Assembly (NCBI GenBank): GCA_026874595.1
Contig: CM049306.1
Location: 20,887,019-20,951,018 of the forward strand
Length of the DNA: 64,000 bases
From: Sipunculus nudus
Lineage: Eukaryota; Annelida; Sipuncula; Golfingiida; Sipunculidae
Direction: 5' to 3'
Numbering within the stretch: position 1 is the first letter of the stretch; every line of letters begins with the position of its first letter. This document shows, in pieces, positions 22,225-32,741 of the stretch. A program made the translations under genes and the position numbers. Below the pieces are notes generated by a model that was given only the letters and a program-made list of their open reading frames with translations, ran no database searches and was not told the DNA's origin.

Positions 22225-24562
22225 ATTCAACTTTGTCCAAGACAGAAAATACACAATGTTTTTTATAATTAAATTATTTATATACAGACCTTGAAACAAT
22301 TCAATTTGCGATGCTTGTAATGATCAAACTCGTGCTTTATTTTTAAGAATTGCTGATCTATGATAGCTCCAAGTCTAGCTAGTCTGCTTGTATTCATTCA
22401 AATAGGTTGTAAATTATAAACACAGAATGAGAGAAAAAATTTGGATTTACCGGTAATGACTGAGGTCCATGTTACCTGTTGTATGCACATTTTACTCGCT
22501 AGGGAAAAGCATTGCATTAAACACTTGATTTGTTCAGCCTGTCTATCAATTTTTGTTTCCTACTCTCCCTTCAATTTTACATGACGTCATAGTAAAAGCT
22601 GTGTCCTAAGAAATATGAGTCACTTTCAAGTCAAAGATATTAAGTCATATTTTGATTGAGCATTAAAATGAAGCCACTCTGTGAATACTGGCATGAGACA
22701 GGCTATCAATCTTGACACAGCCATGTTATGTTTCTTGCTAATGGTGCTATAAATTTATTTAAACATTTAACTGATGCTTTTGATGAACCTTAGGTAAGTA
22801 TCAACAAGAGTACTGGTATGACTGACCACCAGCAGGATCATGAAAACACAGCACTCGGCCATAATCCATTCATTAATATCTTGCATTCAGACCGTATGCT
22901 GCTTCAGGTGAACATTCTTAAATCATCATTGCTTCCACCTGGAGGGTATGTATTCATTCTCGTTTGAGTGTTTGTTGCTTGCCGGAAATCTTCAATTTCA
23001 GGGCATTTCATGAATGGGCCAATGAAAAATCATTTTGATTTTTTTGTGGGTCAGACTTCCAGGTCTATTCACAAATTTATAGTCATGCAAATACTTGTAG
23101 GGGAACATATGCACCAATGAACCTGGGAATATTGGCCAATATGTAAATGATAGCACGGGTTGCAGAGTATCCCACATTAAGGATGGCCCACAAAGTGGAG
23201 GCCTGCATTCCTGAGAATGCATCTTCCTTGTTTGATAAATCAGTTACACATTAAAGTTAACATAGCCATATCCAAGCATGTAAGTTTTTGTCTGATATTG
23301 TAACAGTGATTTCCCTTGGCTCCTAGTCAGTCTGATGACTACAAAATGACCAGTTTAAAAATCTCTGCCATCACTGCATCCTCTAGACCACCACATTACT
23401 GCAACTCGTCTGCATCATGTGACTGCTGCCTTCATGTGATTATTATCAGCCATCATATGACAATTTTTGCTTCAACCTGTTGTCGGTTATCACAAACTTG
23501 CCTTCACATAGCCATATATCATCACATGACCACAAAACAACCACTCGTATACCACCTGTTGTACAGCTTTTGCAATGTAGTCTTCACACACCATAAATAA
23601 ACAGGCATACATCAGCAGACATCACCACATAATAACATATAATAACCCATGATTTTATTATTGTAACCTCTGTATGAGTGGAAGAAATTGGTTGTAAAAT
23701 CATGTTTGATGATTGAAAGAAATAAAATGACCAGTGAATTATGATAGATTATTAACTGACCTTCTGTTTAACCATGAAATCTGCTGTGTAGAATTGTACC
23801 TAACATCGTGACCAAGTTTATTCAGTCTGACTTTTACATCATGCTGAATGGTCAAGAAAAAGCCAGGAATTTTACACTTTTATACTGCACAAGATTCAGT
23901 TATAATGCTGTTCACTACTTTTTGTCTTGTCAATCATGCAATGAAGTACCTAGATGTCATTGGGTTAATTAGATGTTTTTTCTGGATAAAAATACTTCTT
24001 TGCTATATAATGGTTTGTGATCTTTATTTCAAACAATCTGACAGGTCTGTGGGAACACCCTGCCAACCAAAGTATATACCATAACAGGTGTGTTTGTGTG
24101 ACTTGAATTGTTGGGAAACTTGTCCTGCAGACAGCTCAATTGATGCTGGAGCATTGCTACCATCAGTTTTATTACATGCCTGCCAGTCCAGTGCTGTATA
24201 CAGAAGTTAGGCCAATGCATATTATTTATAAGTATGTGGTATTTACATCATACTTAACCTTAAGTTATATACCATTGTAGATTATTTATTATTGCAGCAT
24301 CATTGTTGTATCATCAGAATGTGTAGAAAATTATATTCATTTATTTTACTATTCAACTTAAGCTTTGTGCCATGTGTGCAAAACTTACACTTTTCCAATT
24401 AATGACATGATTTTACTCAAGCTACAGATTAACAGATTGTTATGGACCAGTTAAGTACAAACTCAAGATCACTCCTACATAATGAGTTTCTACTGTATTA
24501 ACAGATTGTTTCACCAATTACAGTATTGATAATCCTTTAGGTAATGTAGATCTGTTTAGTTA
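22225..24562. other. 3' flank of the ankyrin/SOCS gene; no further gene seen
   Basis: The probable 3' UTR follows the TAA. The first AATAAA I find is near 23,596, with another near 23,715, so either a long UTR or a non-canonical signal is used. A perfect CRE palindrome TGACGTCA occurs at 22,582-22,589. A dispersed repeat lies at 22,995-23,180 (listed separately). No coding frame with recognisable content. Confidence 0.4.
22995..23180 (-). repeat. Dispersed repeat, shared with 52,010-52,215
   Basis: Read on the minus strand this contains ATATTCCCAGGTTCATTGG and GCATATGTTCCCC. The plus strand near 52,040-52,075 has TATTCCCATGTTCATTGG and GCATGTTCCCC. Further matches lie on both sides (TTGGCC, TTCATGAATGG-type ends). 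The family is not identified. Confidence 0.5.
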
Positions 24563-24706
24563 CAGGGAAACCTGTGATATGAGACCACCCATGGAACTGT
24601 ACAAAAGTGGTCTTAATTCACAGGTGGTCTTATTAGAAAGATCAGTATAATAAATGTAAATGCTTTCGGTTCATCCAAGGGTGGTCTTTCAGGACAGGTT
24701 CCACTG
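24563..24706. mobile_element. Tc1/mariner-type MITE, 144 bp
   Basis: The left end CAGGGAAACCTGTGATATGA and the right end (other strand) CAGTGGAACCTGTCCTGAAA form inverted repeats. Both continue into AGACCACCC, about 31 bp in total. TA flanks both sides (24,561-24,562 and 24,707-24,708), as expected for Tc1/mariner target duplication. Non-coding. Confidence 0.7.
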
Positions 24707-27700
24707 TATTGCTATACTTTGTCATTGTCATCTGGCATTATAAATATTTTGAACTTCCAGAATATTAAACACTCCTGTCAATCTTCTTTAAAAAGTTTAA
24801 ATGCACTGTGTTAACCCCATTGTTATGAATAAACTCATTTGTACCCATATGTGTCTTTTCTGTTCCTGTGCCCATTCATTCATGCAAACACTCCTTATAC
24901 AAGACAGCATACTTCAGTCCAAAGTAAAACACAACAGAAGTTTAAATATGTTTTATTTTGTTGTATCAAAATCCAAAGACATCACAAACGTGTGAAAATG
25001 GGTGGTCTTGTATAACAAGTGTACATTTAAAGTGATTTATGGAATTTTATATAATAAAAAGTTACAACTTGAGTTGAGGTGCTAGTCAAATGTTAAGCAT
25101 ACCCTATGGGAGGTTTGGCCTGGATGCAAACTGACTGATGGGTTGGGGTGTCAAAAGGTCATGAAGTGTAGACTTGTCATGGTGACTGTGTACTAAATAT
25201 GTCATTCAAGGTGGCTATAACATCCAGGTGTTTCACAAACAACCTTGTATTGTAGATGGGCAAAAAATACACCCCCTGTCTGCCTGGCTGTTCTGCATGT
25301 TCTGTATAGTGTAGCAAACCTGTTCCTGTTCAGTTGGTTCATGTTTTACAACATTTACACATCCACAAATGTAAATGAAACTGAAATCATTAATATTCAT
25401 AAACAACATTTTCAAGTGGCACTGAAATTTGCATTATACAAGACTCGGTAATCCTGGAAACTGATGGGTGAACAGTGTAATATTAACAATTAATGATCAA
25501 TATATTCTTTGTGCAGTGCTCTCTACATCATGCCTTTGTGCATTATCTTTCCATCCTGTTGATGTGTGTGTGTGTGGGGGGGGGGGGGGGTTTAAAAAGA
25601 TATGAAAACTCCTGTAACTGAAATGTAGCACTGGTACATCTCTTATATTTCCTGGTCATCATTTAATTAGTAAAGTAAAAATTCATACTAAAGCCACCTT
25701 CAGTGATGAAACATCATATGACCTATAACAGCCTGACTGTACTATATCTGATACATTTAACATATTAGTCACTCTTGGTTGCTAATGCATGGAGTGCCTT
25801 GAAATCCACTTTGCTTATAATTCAAGTTGGATAGCTTTATTTGTATGAGACTAGTGGTGCCACATAGTTTGTAAACATTTTAAACAGTTTAAAGACAAAT
25901 AGCTTATGTGTTGGCTGTGACAAACACGACTCAGTTAGGCCCCCCACTGAGTTGTGACACAAGCCAAATTGAGAACCCCCCCTGCAAGTCCATGCCATGC
26001 TTTATAACCGAATCTCCGCATACAGTCAGCAGGCAGACCACAGGCAGAAATCTCCCATACATGCAGAACAATATACGAATATATTGGGTTTTAACGGAAT
26101 ATTTCAAACACATGGTAGGTGTCGTTGAAGAGATAAGAAACTTATTAAAAGGTCTAGTGGTATTATTTGAAGTGACACGATACTTGTAAGGAATGAGGCG
26201 TCAAAAATGACGAAAATATTTGCATCCTCATGGGGCCTTATAATGCGATCCTTAGAGTTAGATGTCCAGGCACTCTGGCAAGCCAGTGATCTGGCCATAA
26301 TGTCAGAGGGCAGATCTGGCGTTACTTATGTGATTGCATAATTCTTTACATAAATCGGACATTGGATGATAAACCTAGAATATAGTATAGCTTGAACAAA
26401 TATTCATACTCCATGATCCATGCAAGAAATCTGAGCACAAAGGTTCTCCCATCGCAAGATGCTCTCACTGTGGAATTGTTGAAAACACGTAATTTATGCC
26501 TACGGACTTGCAAAGAGGAAGAATAAATATACCAACTTCCAACTGTACTGAACTTTACTTTATATTCAGTATCTATTAAATACCTATGTCCTCACTGGTC
26601 CTGAATAAAAGCCAAGTACATTGGCACTGAACCCATTTTAAAGCAAATTATTTTGTATACACATTAATTAATATGCAGTAGTGTTATCTGGTAATCTAGT
26701 TATTCAAGGCATAAACTTGAAAAAGGTTTGCAAACCAATTTGCATACTGCTGAGTGGAACAGTGAATCAGTTTGTCTTGTGAGTTGCCTGGCGATACACA
26801 GCCCCAGTATAGAGTAGTAAACTTTCATTTTAATAGATTCATTACAGTAAAAATTACAATTTCTCAATTATTAAAGCTTGGATTAAATTGGAACTTGCTA
26901 TGCATGTTGATCTTGGACATCTTTATAGATTAAACTTGACCAGTGGCTCAACCTGCAATTACTTCATATATCCACTAGCGATCCTCACGGTAATGGTGTA
27001 GTTTAGGGTTTTTTTTATAAAAGGCCTATATTACCAATTGTTAAAGGGGCCCAATCACCTATAAAGCATGTTGAGTTAACATGAAAAATAGCTTCTTCCC
27101 TTTAAAATAAATCTGTACCTGCCAAAATATTGCCCTGAAACTGTTTATTTTCTCCTGTAAACCAATGTTAAAAACAGTGGACTGGGTGCAATGACAGGTG
27201 TAAACATAAACACAGCACATGGGGCTGTGTGCATCACTGAGCCAAAACATGTCAGTCAGGAGATGCCATTTATTCTACAACCCTTCTCTGGCATGTTGTC
27301 AGGACAGAACTGAACACTGGCTCAATTAAGTAGGAATACCAAAATCATTCCTGGCAAAGTAGCAAAATATTTGACTAACTATTTGTAAAGCCATTCTTCA
27401 TTAATCGCACACAGTAAGGGTGAAAAATCACATGAATGCACAGAGAGGTATTTATGCCTCCACCTGTTGAGATATCTGATTCTAAGAAACCTCGAAAAAA
27501 AAATTAATAACTGTTACATGACAAACTGTTCCACAAAACTCAAATAAAATCAAAGAACACTTTGGAGATATTGTATTGACAGAAAAGATGTCCCAAAATG
27601 TAATAATTTTTTCTTTTGCCTGAACTTTGTGGCGATATTCCATAGACATACACAGACTAAAAGATGAACATCGGTGAACACAGCCTCTGTAAACTCTCTT

Positions 27701-28443
27701 GGTGAAGATAACACATAAACTAATAAGTGAATGTTTGTCTAGTTATATAATAAATGTACTAATTTGCATATTGATATCATGTTATTGGCAGCCGTCTACA
27801 AATACAACCACCATACCAAGGTTCTGATCTTTGAAAAAGATGCAGGCACAAAATCCGACTCAAAGAAGGGGTCACTCAGTGAGGCTTATATTGCTTTTTC
27901 TTTTGTGCTTTATGCTCTGAACCCTAATACAACCTCTCATTATAACAAATAGGCAAATCTTTAAATGAGAATTCTTTTCCTCAAAAATGAGGTACAAGGC
28001 TAAAGTGTAAACCCATATGTCTGTATATGCAAATATGTATAAAATCACCAATAAAATTTTGCTGAAGCCTACTGCCTGATATCCATAAAGGATAGAAATT
28101 GCCCCAGAAGGAATTTTTGTGCATCTATTGGGCATACTTGAAGTAGAGGAATTCCTTGCAAACCTGTCAGTTTAGCATATTTTGGGTACAAATACCTGGA
28201 CATTTTCCAACTTATTGGCTTAAAGTGTCAATGTGGTTTCTTGATGTACAGGTATGAGAACCGACCCCAAAGCATGGTGCTTTGTCCACACAAAATACAT
28301 ATATCCATAAACATGCACACAGGTTTTAAATTCCAGAATCACAGCTCAGTAATAATAAATATTAAGTACCTATATCAACGCTCTATGTTATACAGAGCAA
28401 TAAATAGTACAACAATGTAAAAAAGACTGAATAATGAGCAATC
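24707..28443. other. Intergenic between two convergent genes; no gene seen
   Basis: AT-rich with a TG run followed by a G tract at about 25,565-25,591. A stretch near 27,040-27,300 (AAAGGGGCCCAATCACC...) looks like a dispersed repeat but has no clear ends. The right part is the likely 3' UTR of MFSD3 on the minus strand; I saw no clear AATAAA for it close by. Confidence 0.35.
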
Positions 28444-28868
28444 CTAGTCCACCTTCTTGTGAAAATGCTCTGTAAATTCTTCCTCTGGTTCTTCTTCATT
28501 TATATCATCATTATCATCATCATCATCATCATCATAATTATCATCCTCATTAGTAACCCTTGTAGGCTTGTGGTACTTTCCTAATGTTACAAACTGTTCA
28601 GGAATCCTGTTTAACCACACTACTGTCATACCTGACAGCATCACAAATAACAAGTAAGTTTGTCTGTGTCCGATTGAATCGACGATAAATCCACTGACTG
28701 ACATGAACAGAAGCTTCCCAAGGACCTCTAGGGTCGCCAGTGTTGTGTAGTGTGTAGCTTGGACAACAGGGGGTGCTGTTCTTGAGCATTCCATCATTAA
28801 GGTAAATGTTGCAGTGGTCAACATGCCTCCCACCAACAGGATTCCATTCATGCATATAATTGACAAGT
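28444..28868 (-). CDS. MFSD3: MFSD3-like transporter, exon 4 (last coding exon)
   Basis: The acceptor is at 28,869-28,870 (pyrimidine-rich CATCTATTTACTTACAG), phase 1, which fits exon 3 exactly and yields LMLHYLSIICMNGILLVGG. The exon encodes the last transmembrane part of MFSD3 with the conserved phrase ATFTLMMECSRTAPPVVQAT, then ATHYTTLATLEVLGKLLF. It ends in an acidic tail with an Asp run encoded by a GAT/GAC triplet run (plus strand 28,506-28,541), then the stop at 28,444-28,446. The open frame continues upstream of the acceptor, but that sequence is the 3' end of a repeat element and is not part of the protein. The acidic tail is absent from the vertebrate protein as I know it. Confidence 0.85.
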
Positions 28869-28904
28869 CTGTAAGTAAATAGATGACAAATAAAACACTT
28901 CCTG

Positions 28905-28998
28905 AAGATGCATAAAATTTGGTAATGCTAGCTCCTGCCATTTTTGAGATAGTATATGTTAACATACAGATGACACCACACCATGGCATAAGATCACA
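28905..28998 (+). repeat. 3' end of a family E element in MFSD3 intron 3
   Basis: The phrases ATAAAATTTGGTAATGCTAGCTCC, GACACCACACCATGGCATAAG and terminal GCTAAAAAAAA match the 3' ends of the family E elements at 57,700-57,765 and 59,030-59,145. It stops about 36 bp short of the exon 4 splice acceptor. Confidence 0.75.
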
Positions 28999-29239
28999 GC
29001 TTAGCTAAAAAAAAGTCAAATTTGGATGGACCTGGATCCAGACCTACATTTCAAAAGTGAACCTATTGGTCTGAAAATTATGATTTTTTTGTCTTTCTCC
29101 CATGGCCCATCTTTCTGCAAAATTTCATTGAAATTTATTCAAAACTTTCAAAGATATGGCTAGGGCAAACACACACAAAAGCATGGCCGATAACATAACC
29201 CCCTGCTACCTTCCAAGATAATGTGAATATGTTTGATCT

Positions 29240-30058
29240 CAGTGTATTGTACTGTGAGAAAAAAACTAGTTTGTTGTTCCACATGGTCAGTAATACCAGC
29301 ACGGTGCCTGTGTGTGTACTTACAGTGTACTATGAGTCCTGACATAATTAGTTTGTCGGACCACATAGTGGTACCAGCAAAATTACCCTTGGGCATCAGG
29401 TTCAGTAAACACAGTTGATGGACAGTAGTGCCACTGTACCAGCAACATCCACTGTGTGTTTTTACTTACCATGTAGCATGAGGTATGACAGTAGTTTGTT
29501 GTACTACATGGTCAGTGGTACCAGCACCATGTCCTGGGGCATCATGTTCAGTAAATACAAATGATGGTCAGAAGTACCACTGTACCAGCACCATGCCCTG
29601 TGTGTGTGTGTACTTATAGTGTAGCATGACACATGAAAGTAGTTTCTTGTACCACATGATCAGCAGTACCACTGTACCAGCACAATGCCCTGTGTGTATG
29701 TGTATGTGTACTTAGTATAGCATGAGGCATGACAGCAATAGGTTGTGCCACATGGCCAGTACTACCAGCACCATGCCCTGTGTGTGCGTGTACTTATAGT
29801 GTAGCATGAGGCATGACAGTAGTTTCTTGTACCACATGATCAGTAGTACCACTGTACCAGCACAATGCCCTGTGTGTATGTGTATGTGAACTTACAGTGT
29901 AGCATGAGGTGTGACAGCAATAGGTTGTGCCACATGGCCAGTACTACCAGCACCATGCCCTGTGTGTGTGTGTGTGTGTGTATGTATACTTACAGTGTAG
30001 CATGAGGCGTGACAGCAGTTGGTTGTACCACATGGTCAGTAGTACCAGCACCATGCCC

Positions 30059-30090
<32 letters not shown>

Positions 30091-31020
30091 CTTACAGTGT
30101 AGCATGAGGCGTGACAGCAGTTGGTTGTATCACATGGTCAGTAGTACCAGCACCATGCCCTGTGTGTGTGTGTGTGTGTATGTGTACTTACAGTGTAGCA
30201 TGAGGCGTGACAGCAGTTGGTTGTACCACATGGTCAGTAGTACCAGCACCATGCCCTGTGTGTGTGTGTGTGTGTGTATGTTTACTTACAGTGTAGTATG
30301 AGGCGTGACAGCAGTTGGTTGTACCACATGGTCAGTAGTACCAGCACCATGCCCTGTGTGTGTGTGTGTGTATGTGTACTTACAGTGTAGCATGAGGCGT
30401 GACAGCAGTTGGTTGTACCACATGGTCAGTAGTACCAGCACCATGCCCTGTGTGTGTGTGTGTATGTGTACTTACAGTGTAGCATGAGGCGTGACAGCAG
30501 TTGGTTGAACCACATGGTCAGTAGTACCAGCACCATGCCCTGTGTGTGTGTGTGTGTGTATGTGTACTTACAGTGTAGCATGAGGCGTGACAGCAGTTGG
30601 TTGTACCACATGGTCAGTAGTACCAGCACCATGCCCTGTGTGTGTGTGTGTGTGTGTGTATGTGTACTTACAGTGTAGCATGAGGCGTGACAGCAGTTTC
30701 TTGTACCACATGGTCAGTAGTACCAGCACCATGCCCTGTGTGTGTGTGTGTGTATGTGTACTTACAGTGTAGCATGAGGCGTGACAGCAGTTGGTTGTAC
30801 CACATGGTCAGTAGTACCAGCACCATGCCCTGTGTGTGTGTGTGTGTATGTGTACTTACAGTGTAGCATGAGGCGTGACAGCAGTTGGTTGAACCACATG
30901 GTCAGTAGTACCAGCACCATGCCCTGTGTGTGTGTGTGTGTGTATGTGTACTTACAGTGTAGCATGAGGCGTGACAGCAGTTGGTTGTACCACATGGTCA
31001 GTAGTACCAGCACCATGCCC

Positions 31021-31054
<34 letters not shown>

Positions 31055-31059
31055 CTTAC
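29240..31059 (-). repeat. Minisatellite of about 18 copies derived from MFSD3 exon 3 plus its splice donor
   Basis: Each unit (90-105 bp) holds, on the minus strand, GGCATGGTGCTGGTACTACT to CTACACT|GTAAGTAC, that is, the last 64 nt of MFSD3 exon 3 with its 5' splice site. A variable CA/TG run (5-11 dinucleotides, with TATG) precedes the next unit. Copies from about 29,990 to the true exon are nearly identical. Copies from 29,240 to 29,900 are diverged. The two at about 29,335-29,420 and 29,460-29,570 also include the 5' part of exon 3 (GGGCATCA.GTTCAGTAAA on the plus strand), so the earliest events copied the whole exon. Long open frames across the array are repeat translations, not genes. 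Confidence 0.92.
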
Positions 31060-31178
31060 AGTGTAGCATGAGGCGTGACAGCAGTTGGTTGTACCACATG
31101 GTCAGTAGTACCAGCACCATGCCCTGGGGCATCATGTTCAGTAAACACAACTGATGGACCAGAACACCAGCAGGTATC
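31060..31178 (-). CDS. MFSD3: MFSD3-like transporter, exon 3
   Basis: 119 nt. The acceptor is TGTATTGTAG at 31,179-31,180 and the donor GTAAGTAC starts at 31,059. Entry phase 2 and exit phase 1 agree with exons 2 and 4. It encodes RIPAGVLVHQLCLLNMMPQG, then MVLVLLTMWYNQLLSRLMLH, which covers the region of transmembrane helices 8-9 in MFSD3. The final 64 nt are the template of the minisatellite that fills the following intron, so this functional exon is flush with its own array of copies. Confidence 0.85.
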
Positions 31179-31544
31179 CTACAATACACATTAAGAGTTA
31201 GTGAAGATGCTAACTCAAACATCTAACTCTAATTGAAAATAAAGAAAAAGAAGAATTCCAATTCATTTTCTAAGTAATATTACTTCGGGAACATGGAGAA
31301 ATGCTTAATATTTCCATTCTGTCAGTCTTTCATTATGTTTTACACATATTTGATGGATAATTCTGGCCTGTCTATGTAGGGAATTCAATACAGGAGGGGA
31401 TGTGGGGTATATATCTCCCAACTTTTTAGCAAGGGGGAGGGGGATGTTCAATGAAATCATCCACCTTGATAAACCAGAGAATAATATTTGTCTCCCCCAT
31501 CTTGAGAAACCAATATTTTTCAACAAATATGGGGGCCTACACAG

Positions 31545-31733
31545 AGAATCACTCTTCTGAAAAGGGGATAATTTATACTATAAAAAATGGTAATATAGGT
31601 GGCGCCACCTGTCTGGGTGACAAGAAAACTGTCCAAGATGGATGTACAATTGGAGACCGACACATTGAAGGACTCCTCAGATATGAGCAATTTTCATCTG
31701 AAACAAATGACCAGATGGACACCACACCAAAAA
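31545..31733 (+). repeat. Family F element, left fragment
   Basis: It contains GGTGGCGCCACCTGTCTGG followed by GACAAGAAAACTGTCCAAGATGGATGTACA-type sequence, matching the units at 42,241-43,274. It breaks off at CACCACACCAAAA. The other half of that unit appears to resume at 42,241 with TGGCAGATGGCGCCACC, so the intervening 10.5 kb looks inserted. Confidence 0.6.
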
Positions 31734-32741
31734 CAAGGGACCCATGGGTCACATCGCTCAGCTGAATTTTTGAAAATATTAGTAACTGCAAAATATTTTT
31801 ATTTCTTTTGGTTTTTCATGTATATTTTCATTTGACAAGCTATGAGAAAATGGCCCCTGCTAAAATGAAACTCTGTAAATTATAGAATAATGGACATGAG
31901 CTAAACCATTTAGTGATGCAACAAGGGAAAAAATGGGCCTACAGTAAGTGTAATATAAAAGTAACATTGAATGAAGATTCTAGGTCCAGTTGTTACAATT
32001 TGTGCCATGTAAACAGATGACAGCATCCTTAAAGGTCTCCAAAATAGAGAAAAAAATTCGAAAAATTGAATAAAATATAGGTGGCACCACCAGTCTGCAG
32101 AAACTGATGAAACACTCCATAAAAAATATCCATCCAAAGAATCATGGTGATCTCTGCATTAGCTGTTCAGATACTTCAGCTTTAGTACCAAATTTTCCAT
32201 TATTCTGAGGGATACTTCGGAGTCCTATAGCTTGAAGGATATGGGTAACAGAGACCTGATTTCAGGTTTCCACAGACACTTTTCATGGGCCTCCTTGCAT
32301 GACAAGTATGAAGATTCTAGGTCCAGTTGTTATGATTTGTACCCTGTTGACAGATAACCACATCTTTAAAGGTCTCAGAAATAGAGAAAAAAAATTAGTA
32401 AAAATTTGAAGAAATAGAGGTGGCGCACCCAGTCTGCAAAAATTGATGGAACACCTTATGATCAATATGTATGCCAAAAATCATGACCATCAGTGTTTTA
32501 GTTAATGAGATACTGCAGTTTTTATATCAAATTTTTCATTATTCTTATGGGTATTTTGGAGCCATACAGCTTAAAGGATATGGGTAACAGAGACCTAATT
32601 TCAGTTTTTCATGGAGACTTTTCATGGGTCTCCCTGTGTGTCAAGAATGAAGATTCTAGGTCCAGTCCATACGATTTGTGCCCTGTTAATAGATGTTCAT
32701 ATCTTTAAAGGTCGCAAAAGTAGAGAAAAATATTCGTAAAA

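Noticed and set aside
26000-26300. Possible SINE or small gene with a local inverted repeat (GGCGTCAAAAATGACG)
   Set aside because: No A/B box pair, no tail and no second copy in the window could be found.
28869-28989. N-terminal extension of MFSD3 exon 4 (MPWCGVICMLTYTISK...)
   Set aside because: It lies upstream of the phase-matching acceptor and overlaps the 3' end of a family E repeat; the spliced product reads straight from exon 3.
30586-31016. True tandem duplication of functional MFSD3 exons
   Set aside because: Inner copies lack a proper acceptor with pyrimidine tract and are 64 nt, not a multiple of 3, so they cannot be added to the protein in frame; only 31,060-31,178 has both splice sites with matching phase.
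29240-31060. CRISPR-like regular array
   Set aside because: The conserved part is exon sequence with a splice donor and the spacers are plain CA/TG runs of variable length; this is an intronic minisatellite in an animal gene.
29927-31071. Cys/Val-rich open frames with VCVCVCV runs on the plus strand and THTHTH runs on the minus strand
   Set aside because: They are translations of TG/CA repeats plus exon-derived units, repeated in all frames, with no start, splice or domain support.
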